A stretch of 64,000 nucleotides of DNA from Theobroma cacao (taxonomy: Eukaryota > Streptophyta > Magnoliopsida > Malvales > Malvaceae). The DNA lies in the NCBI RefSeq assembly GCF_000208745.1, contig NC_030858.1:17796623-17860622 (forward strand), given 5' to 3'. Numbering within the stretch: the first letter of the stretch is position 1; each line of letters opens with the position of its first letter. A program made the translations under genes and the position numbers. The notes beneath the pieces were generated by a model. It was not told the origin of the DNA. It saw nothing but the letters and a program-made list of their open reading frames with translations, and did not search any database. This document shows positions 24,459 through 36,587 of the stretch, piece after piece.

Positions 24459-25664
24459 ACAATGTGGGAGTTGGGGATGGCAACCTTATAAGAGGAGGAG
24501 TTACCTTAGAAGATTTGGTAGTTGGGCTTCAAAATTTGGCTAATGAGCTTGCTAAGTTTTGCATTAGAAGCAAGGCATAGTCTGAGGTATAAGTTGATTC
24601 TAGTTCACAAGATCTGAATTATGTGCCTTAATGTGAACACTAAAGAGGGGTTATTAAGGTTACTTTAGAGGATTTTATGAAGTTAAAGCCCTCATCATTT
24701 ACTAGTTCTGATGCAGAGGAAGATTCTTAAAGATTTTTGGAAGACATGGAAAGTATTTATTCACCTTTGGGATGCTTCGTACATCAATCAGTGGAATTTG
24801 TGGGTTTTACACTAAAAGATATGGCCATAATATGGTTTGTGTCACTCAAGAGAAGAAGAACATCGAGGTCAACCTCAATGACATGGGAAGAATTTGTCCA
24901 AGTTTTTATGGATCGCTTCTTGCCTAAAAGCTTAAAACATGCAAAGGCACAAGAGTTTGAAACATTGATATAGACCCTTGACATGACGGTGATAGAGTAT
25001 GATGTTTGTTTCACCCAATTATCGAGATATACTCTTGACTTGGTCCTAACGGAGCAAAAGAAGATCAAGAGATTCATTAGGGGACTAATTGAGTTATTGT
25101 TTAGAGTTCTTGCCACATAGAGGTTTACCTTTTATGCAACAGTGGTAGATGTGGCTAGAATGATTGAAACCAAGAGAATGGAATTTAGAATGAAAAGAGG
25201 TAGGGGTGGGAAAGCTCAGACACAAGGGTAACAAAGTTGTAGAGATTTTAGTGTGATTGGGAGTCCCACACTTATATGCCATCAAAGTCATGAGGGAACC
25301 ACTCATATGCGCAGCACATAGTGATTATTTTAGCCCACTTTCTAGATGTGAGCAATCTAACGGAGCATTTAATTTGGGCCCTAGAAAAATGGGAACTTTA
25401 TATAATTACTGTGGGAAGGGACATAGTGGACTGTGCTCAAAGTAACGGGATTGTGTTTTAAATGTGACCAATTTGGGCATTTGATGGGAGATTGCTTGAT
25501 GCAAAGGCAATCAGTAAAAGTTGATCATGGATATGAAAGACAAGTGTCAAATACTTTACCTAGACTGCATCAATTGGGAGGAATGTTAGAGGTGACAAAA
25601 GCAAGAGCGTAACCTCATCATCTCAAGGTAGATTGGCACAATTGAGTAATGATGGAGGAGGTCA

Positions 25665-26001
25665 AGCGAGGATGTTCAGTTTGACACTGTAAGATGTATA
25701 GACTTTCAATGTAGTGGTCATAGGTACACTAGTTATTTGTGGTACCAAAGCTTTAGTTTTGTTTGATCTTGGATCGTCACATTCCTTTGTGTCCCTACAC
25801 TTTATGCTAAAGTTGGCTAAGTTTTGTAGCAACATGGAGGAACCCCTGATTATGATTACTCCCTTAAATGAGATATTTGTGGCAAAGTATGTGTATAGGT
25901 CCTGTGTGGTTTGCATTAAGGATAGGGACACACTAATAGCCTTGGCGTTACTATTAACTCTAGACTTTGATGTGATTTGGGAATGGATTAATTAACGTCC
26001 T
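25665..26001 (+). pseudogene. aspartic protease fragment
   Basis: The plus strand from 25714 reads ALVLFDLGSSHSFVS, matching the family active site D-S-G-S-S-H-S-F with Ser changed to Leu. It ends in DFDVIWEWIN, corresponding to the family's DFDVILGMDWL, where the solo LTR at 26002 interrupts it. The frame resumes after 28596 with FTKVDCYCKLVEL. The altered active site and the interruption leave it inactive. Confidence 0.82.
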
Positions 26002-26629
26002 TGTCATGACCCAAATTTCGGGCCATGACTAGCATATGGGCCCAATGGACTAGTCCACTAAGCCCAAGCCAGCCTATTAATCTGACATGTTCATCATTCC
26101 ATTATAAACTGCTAAGTGTCATTTCATAACTTAGGATCAAAATAAAATTAAACATTGCAACCTTATATTGGCATACCAAACAAGTGTATATACATTGTCT
26201 ACAACATGTATCTTAATAATTTACATTAGGTTTGTCTATACACAATAAAAGAATACTCGACTTCCAGCGGAGAGACTCGGATGAATGTACAATTACTGAA
26301 TGCCAAGACACCTACCAAAAGATGGATACAAGTCTACGAGGACACCTCATCCTAGTTAGCGGCTGCCTCTTAATCTGAAAACATGAAGTTGAAAACGGTG
26401 AGTATAAACCCAGTGAGTGAACAAGGAAGGGAACAAGCAACAATAGGAAAGAATTTAAAATCATGATGCACTTGTTTTAAAACAATGCAATTTAATTTCA
26501 TTCATATTAAAAACCACTTATCAAACCCTTAAATGATTAATTACTTGGTAATGATGAACCCATACATAACAAATAATTTGAAAAATGAAGGCTTCAGTGA
26601 TATGCAAACAAGTCAAATGCCACAACGAA

Positions 26630-27025
26630 TCTTCGCTGCAGCGAAAATGCATTCTCGTTGCAACTGAAAGGCATTCTCGGTGCAGCGACGTTGGGATTTA
26701 AGTTATTAGCAGAACAAGGGTTTCTCAACTAGCTGAGGGTTTCTCACCAAACCTCATCATTTTTAACTCAAATCATTTATTCCGTAATGTTGAAAATCCA
26801 TGCTCAAATATGGTAGCAAAGAAGTGGAAAATAGGGCAACAATTGATCAAGCTATGAGACAAAACAGAAAGTTTTTTGCTACAGCGAGAATGAATCTCGC
26901 TGCAGCAAAATTCCTACCCTAAGACGGAAACTTTCTCGCTGCAGCGAGAATGCATTCTCCCTGTAGCGAGTTTCCGGACAACCACCTTCCAAAAACTCGA
27001 GAGTTTCTCGTTACAACGAGAAACA
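26630..27025 (-). repeat. cluster of GCTGCAGC-centred palindromes
   Basis: Words such as 'ttctcgctgcagcgagaa', 'ttcgctgcagcgaaa' and 'tctcgttacaacgaga' recur about nine times. The sibling LTR keeps weaker copies at about 23480-23760. Confidence 0.8.
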
Positions 27026-27253
27026 GAGCACCAATGAAAAATTTCCCTTCATCCCAAAGAAAACCACCCTACTAAAATGTCCAAAACCAATAAGAAACAC
27101 ATAACAACTTCCCAAAATTTAACATACCGAATTTCACATACATTACAACCATATACCATTACTCATAAATTTCTTATAACACACATGTTTACGTATGTAT
27201 ATATATACATATACCCATCATCATCATGCACACCATCCCATCATCACCAGCTC

Positions 27254-27365
27254 ATGCACACTCTCTACTCGCACATGGCTGGGTCATCACCAGTTTATGC
27301 GCACTCCCTACTCGCACATAATCGGGTCATCATCGGCTTATGCGCACTCCCTACTCGCACATAGC
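27254..27365 (-). repeat. 43-bp tandem repeat, about 2.6 copies
   Basis: 'atgc(a/g)cactcyctactcgcacat' recurs at 27254, 27297 and 27340. It corresponds to the 63-bp array in the sibling LTR. Confidence 0.85.
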
Positions 27366-28596
27366 CGAGTCCATATAATTACACAACAATATATTCATAC
27401 GTATATACATATATCAACATAATGTAGCAGTATAGGAATCCATAATAGCCACATATCACAACATAACCCATTTCTCAAAAGCTTGTTCCCAAGGCACTCA
27501 TTTTTAAGAAAAGTTGTATAAAATCATTCAAACGCTTTGTACAAACAATCACATTCCTCAATACGAATTTGAAATGCAGTTCACTCACCGGTATATTCTT
27601 AAGCCTTTAGTTGACTCTAATTCCCCTAATGATCCAATTAGGGTAACGGGGCTTCGTTAGAACCTAGAATCACATTAGCATCAGCATTATGTTAATTCAC
27701 ACACTATAAACCCTAAAAGCTATCTCTTAACTAGCTTTCAATTGCCATTTTAAATGGCTATCTATGTTCACTACCTAATCACATTAGAGTCAATACACAA
27801 TCTCAATAATAAACTCATAAATCAATCACTAAACATTATCAACACTTAAAACTCAATTCTAATTTACTACTCACCTTGATAGCTTTGTAACTTTGAAATT
27901 CTTTCCAATAATTCCCAAGCTTATTATAGGGCTTTCTTTCTCTTTCTCTCTCTAAATACTTAGCTAGTGAGAGAAAGTATAGAAGTAGGATTTTTCAAGG
28001 GTTTTAAAGTGAGAGAGTGAAAGAATACAAGGGTTTTAGTCAAAAGGGCACAAAGATATGAAAACTAGAGCTAGAGAGAGAAAATTATGCAAGCTCCATA
28101 TCAAGCTTCCATGGAGGATGGAAGCAACATGAGATGGGAAAAGGAGAAGAAGAAGAAGCTATTGGAAATTCAAGAAGCTGCTAGTAGGAGAAGATATTTA
28201 TAGCCCAAGCTTATCCACTCCCTTAGAAATTATGAAAATGCCCTTAGTAAGTTAGCTTGTCCTTCTCCACCCCTATATGAAATCTTTTTTTTACTCTTTT
28301 GACATTGGGGCAAGGTCCATAATGGTCCAAAAATATTCGGGTCCATGAAAACTTAAAAATTTTGACCTAAGGTGAAAAATGACCATTTTGCCCCTATCGT
28401 GGAAATCATCAAAATTTTTGTTTCCTTTGTCATTTTACCCTTATTTAATCATCCATTTATGCCTTAGACCTATTTAGGCCATAATATTGTTTAAAACTTA
28501 CTTTTAGGGGCTTACTAAGGAAATAATGAAATTACCCCTAGCTCGTGTTATTGCGTCTATGGCCAGTTACGAGCCTATAGAGGTCAAGGTCTCACA

Positions 28597-31500
28597 TTGC
28601 TTCACTAAGGTAGATTGCTACTGTAAACTTGTGGAGTTGAAGTTTCTAAGGGAATCTTCGATGGTGGTTTATGGGCATGATAGCCCAATATCAGCCAAGG
28701 TTATGTCGTATATGGCCTCTAAACAAATACCAAGGCAAAAAGGCTTAGGGTATCTGGCAATGGCAAAAGATGCTTCGATGGATGATAGGAGCATGGATTG
28801 TGTATAGATAATAGGTGAGTATTCAGACATATTTGTAGATGAATTGCCTAAATTACCACTCGAAAGAGAGATTGAATTTTGTATTGATATGATTTCAAAT
28901 ACGAAGCCAATTTCTATACCTTCTTAATAAATGGCACCAGCTGAGTTAAGAGAGCATAAGGAGCAATTTAATAAGGTTTTTATCCGTGTTAGTGTTTCAT
29001 CATGAGGAGCTTCGGTGCTATTTATGAAGAAGAAGGATGGTAGCTTTCAGTTATGTATTGACTACTGACAATTAAATAAAGTGGTAATAAAAAATAAATA
29101 TCCACTCCCAAGATCGATGACTGTTTTGATCAGTTGCAAGATGTCATGTGCATCTATAAGATCGACTTATGCTCAGGGTATCACCAATTGAGAATAACAG
29201 AATGTGATATGCCCAAGACAATGTTTCTCACATACTACGGGCATTATGAGTTTTTAGTGATGTCATTTGGACTCACTAACGCCCTTGCAGCATTTATGGA
29301 TTTAATAAATAGAGTGTTCTAAGCATATACGGATAAATTTTTTGTGTCCTGTTTATAGACGACATTTTACTATACTCAAAGAGCTTAGAGGAACATGCAC
29401 AACATTTGAGAATCGTGTTCCAAACGTTGAAGGAGCATAAATTATATGCTAGAATTTTAAAGTGTGAATTTTGGTTGAGTAGAGTTAGTTTCTTCGGACA
29501 CATTGTGTGCATACAAGGGGTACAAGTTCATCCCAACAAGGAAGAAGTTGTGGAGAATTGGTCACAGTCGACATTTGTATCAGAAGTTAGAAGTTTTTTG
29601 GGTTTAATTGGATATTACAAATGTTTTGTACAAGACTTCTAAGATTGCATCTCTTTTGACAAAATTGACTCAAAAAGGAGTTAAATTTGATTGGTCTAAT
29701 GCATAAGAGGTTAGTTTTTAGAAGCTTAAGGCCTATCTCACTTTTACACCTGTGTTAAGCTTGTTGTGTGGATCAAGAAGCTATACTGTGTATTTTGATG
29801 CATCGCGAATTGGATTAGATTACCTGTTAATGCAACATAGGAAAGTTATAGCACACACCTCTTCACAATTAAAGAAGCATGAACAGAACTATCCTAAACA
29901 CAACCTAGAGATGACTGTAATTATGTTTGCTTTAAAAATTTGGTGCCATTATCTCTATGGTGAGACTTGTGAAATATATACTGAGCATAAAAGTTTAAAG
30001 TATATATTTCAGCTGAGAGATTTAAATTTAAGGTAGTGCAGGTGGTTAAAGTTGTTAAAGGATTATGACTGCACCATACTCTACCACCTTGGCAAAGCCA
30101 ATGTGGTGGCGGATGCCTTGAGTAGGAAATCAATGGGGAGTTTGGCACATGTGACAATAGAAAAGAGATCTTTGGTGTAGAGTTTATATGATCTGTGCAA
30201 TATGGGAGTGCACTTTAAGCGTGATAATTCAAATGCCTTGTTAACACATTTCAAAGTCCGACCAATAAAATTAAATTGAATTAAGAATGCCCAGGATCAA
30301 GATGAATATTTGGTTAAAATATTTGAAGATATGAGCAAATGTAGAGTTCGAGACTGTGTACGACACTAATGGTTTAAAGAGATATCGATCATGAGTTTAC
30401 ATGCAGAATATGGATGGTTTAAGAAATGAGAGTTTGAAAAAGGCTCATGTGGCAACCTATGCAATTCACCTAAGAGCCACGAAGATGTATCATGATTTGA
30501 AGTCAGTTTATTGGTGGCCAAAATTAAAATGAGACGTGGCTAAATATGTCTTTAAGTATTTGAAATGTCAACAAGTGAAGGCTGAACATCAAAGACCTTC
30601 AAGACTACTACAACTATTATCGATACCCTAATGGAAATGGGAACATGTTGTAATGGATTTTGTAATGGGTTTATCACGAGCTAATGGTGGCTATGATGCC
30701 ATTTGGGTGATAATCGATTGGCTAACCAAATTACCTAACTTTTTGCTGATCAATCCTAAGTATGGAGCAGCTTGGTACACCTAAATTTATATTAATAAGG
30801 TTGTACGGCTACATGATGTTCTAATAATGATTTTGTCCGATAGGGAACTACAGTTCACAAGTCAGTTTTGAAGGAGATTTCAAGAGGCCATAGGCACAAG
30901 ATTGGATTTTACTATGACTTTCCATCCATAAATAGATGGCCAATCTGAGCGCACCATTCAAACGCTTGAATATATGTTGAAAGCGATTGTGCTCAACTTT
31001 GGAGTTTCATGGAATCATTACTTGCCTTTGACTGAGTTTGCATATAATAATAGTTACCAAGCCACGATTGGTATGGCTCCATATGAAGCATTGTATAGGC
31101 AAAGATGCAAATTGCCTATTGGTTGCTTGAAGTTGGGGAATATAAACTTTTAGGACTGGAGATGTCCAAAAAGTTGAACGAGGTGTTCAGATAATTTGAG
31201 AAAATATGTTAATGGTTTAAAGTCACTAGAAGTCCTATGCCGGTAATAGGCACAAACCCTTGGAGTTTGAAATTGACGATGATGTGTTCTTGAAAATCTC
31301 CCTAACCAAGGGAGTTAAGTGATTTGGGAAGAAAAGGAAATTGAGCCCTAGATACATTGGACCCTTCGAGGTGTTAAAACACATTGGCACAATTGCATAT
31401 CACTTGGCGTTACTGTCTAATTTGCTCAATGTTCATCCAATTTTTCATGTATCCATCCTTAGGAAATATGTTCTTAAGCCTTCACATATGATACCGTACG

Positions 31501-31694
31501 ATGAAGTCTAGTTACAAGATGGACTTAGTTATGAGGAACAGCCCATAGCCATATTGGAATGGCAAGTAAAATAGCTTCACTTCAAAGACGTTATTAAGGT
31601 AAAAGTGTTATGACAAGGCCATTCAGTTGAAAAAATGACATGAGAACTTGAGGAGGAAATGCAAGAGAAATATCTTAATCCTTTTAAGGATTGA
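28597..31694 (+). pseudogene. pol of the second Tekay element: RT, RNase H, integrase, chromodomain
   Basis: The plus strand shows the RT N-terminus (DELPKLPLEREIEF), [15 protein letters not shown] and [20 protein letters not shown], then the catalytic LFIDDILLYSK at about 29346-29378 in a shifted frame. RNase H (YTVYFDASRIGLDYLLMQ, TEHKSLKYIFQ) is at 29752-30036. The tether ends in [12 protein letters not shown]. The integrase HHCC is at about 30460-30570 and the core has SDRELQFTSQF and DGQSERTIQTLE. The C-terminal domain follows (KLSPRYIGPFEV, LNVHPIFHVSILRKYV). A chromodomain remnant (GHSVEKMT, ELEEEMQEKYLNPF) ends at a stop at 31692-31694. At least ten stops or frameshifts interrupt the frame. 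Confidence 0.92.
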
Positions 31695-31749
31695 TATTTG
31701 TGTTTTGATTTGTGGTGTATGATTTGAAAATTCAGGGATGAATTTCTAA

Positions 31750-31763
31750 TAAGGAGAGAAGAA
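31750..31763 (+). other. polypurine tract of the second Tekay element
   Basis: The purine run AAGGAGAGAAGAA immediately precedes the 3' LTR start TGTAAC at 31764. Confidence 0.75.
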
Positions 31764-31966
31764 TGTAACAATCCTAACTTTTTTTGTAAGTTAAGTTAAT
31801 CGAGAATGATTTATAAAATATATTGTGCATTAAGGACTTTGATGATATGTTTTGCATGCTAAGTGTTTGAAAATATATAAATTGACACTTAGGCAATTTT
31901 TAAGAGAAATGGTAAATAAATCTTATAGCTTGAGGTTTTGATTTAACTTTTATGGGATATTTGAGG

Positions 31967-31998
<32 letters not shown>

Positions 31999-32104
31999 GG
32001 ATTTGAATTATATAAGTGAATTAAGGTGTGATGGATGAGGAATGAATTAAGGTGTTTAAGTTTGAATTTTTGTAAGTTTGGAAGGCTAACATCTACCTAC
32101 AGAG

Positions 32105-32440
32105 GAAAATGTATCGATAAATTTTGAGCAAGATGAATAATAAAGGCCTCCAAAAGATTTTCTATCCATACACTTCAAAATGTATCAATAGATTTAGGCC
32201 AAAGATGAACATGTATCGATACATTATCCAAATGTATCATTACATTTGATGCAGAGAGCAACCTAAGGGCACTTAAGGGAAAATGTATCGATACATTCCC
32301 GCATGTATTGATACATTCAAGGAAGAGGGCATTTTGCTTGAAATCTATTGATACATTGCCTCAATGTATTGATAGATTTGAACAAAATATATGCCAATGT
32401 ATCGATACATTGCCAAATGTATCGATACATCACTAAAGGA
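32105..32440 (+). repeat. TATCGATA palindrome cluster, second LTR copy
   Basis: This is the counterpart of 18995-19345, with about eleven degenerate ATGTATCGATACAT words. Several copies here are perfect where the other LTR is mutated, and the reverse. Confidence 0.85.
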
Positions 32441-33041
32441 AGGCAAAAAGAAAAAAAGGTTTAGGCCATTTGCCCATTTAAACTAAAAACCCCCAAACTC
32501 CTTATCTTTCTACCACCTCAAAACCTAAAGGCCCCAAACAAATTTATAGGGCTATTTGGAGCTAATCTGAGCTTGGGGAAACATTATTGAGGTAAGATTA
32601 AACTTTTTTACTGATTATTTTTTAATTTAATCGGTTAAATTCTAAGAAATATAATTTCTTCAGCTTAGGTAAATCTCCCCTGATTTGGCTAGAATTTGGA
32701 GCCAAGATTCATGCAATCCAGCTTCTAAGGTATAGGTTAAGCTCATTATTAAAGGATTTGAGCTTGTATGTTGGATTGCTAATAATTTATTTATTTTTAG
32801 AAAAGTTGGCATGTTTTGAAAGCCATGATTTAATTAATAATTTGATGTTTTTATGTGTTTAAAGAGAGATTAAGCAACTTGGGCATAATTGTGAGCTGAA
32901 AGATAGTTGGAGGCTAATGATCGAAGCTTGGCTGTAGCACACCTTCAATTTGTAATAGTGAATGGAATTTAAATTAAATACATGTGACGCTTGATGCTTG
33001 TTAGAGGTGATGCCATGGTACTAGTGTAGAATTTAAATATG

Positions 33042-33075
<34 letters not shown>

Positions 33076-34316
33076 TTACCTAGATGTAAGTGCCTAGGCT
33101 AGAGAACAAAAATATGGATTTAAGTGCTTATGTGCTGTGATGTGAGCCACATGGATGGCCTGTGTTGTGTAAGCCTATACTAGAACGTTTAGAGGCTATG
33201 AGGAATTGCTAAGAGTAGATTACCCCGGGTGAATGATATGTTAAAAGGATTTAATCAAATGATGCCTTAGAGACTAATGGCACTTCAAATCACATCAAAC
33301 TTATAAATGATTGAAGCTCGATAGATATGATTTGTGATATGTTGTGGACATATGTGTTAGCTTTAAAATTATTATAGTTTTGATTATGACAAAATGATCA
33401 AATTTGCTTGAACATCATTTGAGTAATCCTTGACAATTTCTTGAAATGATTTAACTCCCATACATTTGTTCTTACATAGTTAACAAGCTTGACTCTTGAA
33501 GTTATTAAACTATATTTATAAACTTGTATGACTTAAGTATATGAGTGCTTATGATTTCTATTCATTAAAGTCTAATTTAAAGATTAAAGGAAAATTTAGA
33601 TGCACTCATTAAGGGGGAGTTTTGAATATCATTTTTAATGATGGCAAAAAGAGGAGAGAAGAAAAATTAAGTTAAATTGAATGTGATACGTTTTCATGTT
33701 TAATTTATGTGTGTGATGCTTATTTATGATTTTATTAAATATTATGTGCTAGTTATTATGGATATTCAATATATCTTGCGTAGCTACTGTGGGCATTGTA
33801 TATCTTGTTTAGCTATTATGGATATAATAAATAGTTTATTGCAAATCTTTAAAGAAAACTAGATGCATTGACTAAGGGGAAGCAACTCATTATGCATAAA
33901 GATTTGAAGCATTCATATTGAACATAGACATTGCACTATTAATCTAAGAGTGTTTTGTCATCATCCCAAATAAGAGATAGAGAATGTTGACTCTATATAT
34001 TTTTTATGATAGCAAAATATTCCCATTCATTGGTATCTAACTATGTTTAAGTGTGCAGGAGAAAGCTTAACTTCATTAATATATTTGGTATTTGAAAGCA
34101 AGTTAAGATGCTTGTTCAGTTGCAAGATGGCTACATTGGTTAAACAAGCAAAGAAGAAATAGCTTTAATGAAGACAGATTAGTCTTAACTGGTTAACACG
34201 AGATTTAATCAATTAAGCGGGTGCTGGATACAAACAGAAGCCACTTAGTCAAATAATCAAGGGAGTTAGCCAACTAAAACTCAAAAATGGAGATGGCCGA
34301 TTCAAAAATAGAGAAG

Positions 34317-34610
34317 ACTTAGTCAACTAAGAAGTATCTTTAGTCAACTACGAGCTTACTGCTAGAAATTTGGATTACGAGACAAAAAGAACTTAATCGA
34401 CTAAGAAGCATTGTTAGTCAACCAAGAGCTTACTGCCAAAAACTGGGTTCAGAGACAAATACGACTTAATTGACTAAGAAGTATTGTTAGTCGACTAAGA
34501 GCTCACTGCCAGAAATTGGATTCAAAGACAGAGAATACTTAATCGACTAAGAAACATAGTTAGTCGACTAAGAGCATTCTATCTGAAGACTTGAATTTGA
34601 CTACTAGAAG
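34317..34610 (+). repeat. 73-bp tandem repeat with AGTCGACTAAGAG motifs, about four copies
   Basis: Units begin 'acttaatcgactaagaag' at 34317, 34391, 34464 and 34537. Each holds two self-complementary 'ttagtcgactaag'-like words. It lies in the U3 part of the copia solo LTR. Confidence 0.9.
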
Positions 34611-34964
34611 ATAAAATAACGGCTAGAAACGACTAGTTTCTATCTCCAACGGCCAAAATTGATTTTGCAAGTATTTAAAGCCTCTCCAATAGTCGAAGAC
34701 TAGATAGAGAAGTTATCCAAAGTGATTTTGAGCTTAGAAAACCAAAAAACCTTCTCTTTTCACTTGTATTTCACTCATATCCTTTGAAAAAGTGTTTAAG
34801 CTTAACTTTGTGCGTCTTAGATCAGTTAGGTGCTCAATTATACTTCATATTTTTTTCATTTCTTGATTACTTAGAGTGTGCAAGGCACTCTAAGGGGTTG
34901 ATCAAGCTTGAGTTAGCTTGGTTGTTGTGGTAGGTTCTAACTTAGCCTTAGAAAAATTAGTTTT

Positions 34965-35105
34965 GGGTTTTAATTGATCCCATGAAAAATCATTGTTAAA
35001 TGTTGTGGTTGAGGCTTTGAAAAGCCATTTTTGGTTTTGGTTGATCCCGTGAAAAACCATTGTTAAAGGTTGTGGTTGAGACTGTGAAAAGCCATTGTAA
35101 AAGCT
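34965..35105 (+). repeat. 67-bp tandem repeat, two copies
   Basis: 'ttgatccc(a/g)tgaaaaaycattgtt' recurs at about 34974 and 35041 in the copia solo LTR. Related units are found in reverse at 12790-12960. Confidence 0.8.
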
Positions 35106-36587
35106 TGGTGGGAGCTTGGGAATTCCACCGTTTTAGTGATTTGGTTTAGAAAATCCTTAGTTGAACATTCAAGGTAGTGGATGTAGGTTTTTGACCGAAC
35201 CACTATAAATCATTGAGTATTGTCTCCTCTATTTTATTTTTTATTTTCATTTTTCTAAAATCATTCCTTCATCTTGCATCAAATTTCTCATCCTTGACCT
35301 TCAATTTACCCCCAATTAAAAATTAAGTTTAGTAAGAGCCAAAAAGTGTTATTCAACCCCCCTCTAGGACATTTATTTGGGACCAACAATATAGAGAGAT
35401 AAAGACACGATGGCCTTATTATGGATTTGCATTCCTTTCGATGGATATATTCCAGACGTTGATTTGACTTGAGGTTGAGTGGAGTTGGACACCTTAGGAC
35501 TACGTGTGTGTGCCTGGAGGGATGATGGTAAGTAGAGACGAAGGTATTAGTCCCACTTGTGATTTTCGCCTACAGTACTTTGATGCCACCCCGACTGAGA
35601 ATTCTTTGAGTGATGTCGATCGTTGGGAGATTACTCCGATCGATGATTTGATTTCTTCACCAACTGCACTGTGCTGTGCGTGGTTTATTCTTCACCTATT
35701 GCTTTGGCATGTGCGTGATTTGTTCTCCGCCAATGGCTTTGCCTTTTGCATGATTTGATTTTCTGCCAGTTGGTCATCAAGCGTGATTTGGCTATGTTGA
35801 AGAAAGGACCATTAGATAATTATGATTTGATTTGTGTACAATATGGGATAGCCTTTGATAAGCTTAGACACATTTGATTTGAAATTGATATAACACTCCA
35901 ACAACTAAAGTGTGCCATAAAGAATGATCTAAATGACTTTGAATGGCTTCGAGGATAAGCCTAATGAGTTGTGTGATGATATTTGGAGACATTGAGGTTG
36001 ATGATATGCCTTCATATTGGAGACTTTAGGGATAATGATATGCCTTTAAAATTCGAGACATTTGTTATAACATTTGAATGCACTGATATTGCAATATTAT
36101 TATATATGTTTATATATGTATATATGATTTTGTTTATCTACACCACTCACTGAGTATTAGATTACTCACCCATTTGTGTACCATGTGTAGATAAATAGGC
36201 CACAAAGCTATGTGGCAAAGGTCGTCAAGGGACAAACTAATTTTGGCATCTAGTAGGTCACTTTTTATGTTCACTCCATTGCGTCAGTCACGAGCTACCG
36301 CTCTGCACTTAGTTTGTTGTGTTTGTAGGCATGTTGTGTTATATGAACTTGTGTAACGGTTGTTATGTTCGAACCCACCTTTGATGGCCAATGTATGGCC
36401 TTATGAATGTTTGTATGGATTATGAGCCGGGGAAAATGTATTTTATTTGAATTTTTTTATGATTATTTGGTTATGAAATCTCTTGGCTAGTTATGTTTTA
36501 CTTTGGACTCTGAGGCTTCTTCAGGTCTAGTGGCTTTGCAAGCTGTGCTCATGCACCGATCACAAACCCACGGGCTGTGTTGTGACA

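Larger units (their letters stand above)
21726..25600 (+). pseudogene. gag of the second Tekay element, split by a solo LTR
   Basis: The frame opens at 21726 (MPPKMRVASRATREQDAQDK), runs to YIGDDN at 21893, and resumes at 24464 (NVGVGDGNLIRGG) after the inserted LTR. Removing the LTR and one duplication copy joins the frame. The gag domain is at about 24660-25110 (FLEDMESIYSPLGC, WEEFVQVFMDRFLPKSLK, RFIRGL). A CCHC zinc knuckle (CFKCDQFGHLMGDC) is at about 25451-25492. Stops occur near 24580, 24730 and 24973, with further damage after 25110. The product would be the particle coat protein. Confidence 0.88.
26002..28596 (-). repeat. solo LTR inside the protease/pol join, reverse orientation
   Basis: On the minus strand it begins TGTGAGACCTTGACC at 28596 and ends GGGTCATGACA at 26002. 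It is homologous over its length to 21894-24458. Host pol sequence flanks it on both sides. The 5-base flanks (GTCCT and TTGCT) match at only three places, so no clean target duplication is visible. It has a 43-bp tandem repeat at 27254-27365 and a cluster of CTCGCTGCAGCGAG palindromes at 26630-27025. Confidence 0.87.
33355..35388 (+). repeat. copia-type solo LTR inside the Tekay 3' LTR
   Basis: It starts TGTTAGC and ends GGGACCAACA, with the flanks ATATG (33350-33354) and ATATA (35389-35393) as a 4-of-5 target duplication. The other Tekay LTR has an uninterrupted site (near 20331). Its 3' part shares with the LTR at 12587-13656 the C-run motif 'caacccccctctag', the 'gaccaaca' end and the repeated 'ttgatcccgtgaaaaacca'-type units. 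So it belongs to a related copia family. It is about twice as long as that LTR, partly from internal repeats. Confidence 0.85.
18671..36587 (+). mobile_element. second Tekay-like Ty3/gypsy element, nested insertions inside
   Basis: LTRs at 18671-21508 and 31764-36587 flank a PBS, gag, protease, RT, RNase H, integrase and chromodomain on the plus strand. The 5-bp duplication TTCAT lies on both sides (18666-18670 and 36588-36592), so this is a single complete insertion into an Athila element. It was later hit by solo LTRs at 21894-24458, 26002-28596 and 33355-35388. Subtracting these leaves about 10.7 kb, a normal length for the clade. Confidence 0.95.
31764..36587 (+). repeat. 3' LTR of the second Tekay element, interrupted by a copia solo LTR
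   Basis: It aligns with 18671-21508 from TGTAACAATCC to the end TGTGACA. The alignment is broken by 33355-35388. Without that insert it is about 2790 bp. It is followed by the duplication TTCAT (36588-36592). Confidence 0.92.

Noticed and set aside
27077..27422. His/Ser-rich ORFs over the 43-bp repeat
   Set aside because: They arise from the tandem repeat and 'catcatcat' runs in a solo LTR, with no counterpart in the sibling LTR.
25997..28601. A target duplication for the solo LTR at 26002-28596
   Set aside because: The flanks GTCCT and TTGCT match at only three of five positions. The boundaries rest on LTR homology and the host reading frame instead.
34317..34610. Regularly spaced palindromic repeats that could suggest a CRISPR array
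   Set aside because: The whole 73-bp unit repeats, with no unique spacers, and it sits inside a plant copia LTR.
35504..35758. An 84-codon ORF in the Tekay 3' LTR
   Set aside because: The matching part of the other LTR (20430-20690) does not keep it open, so it is chance.
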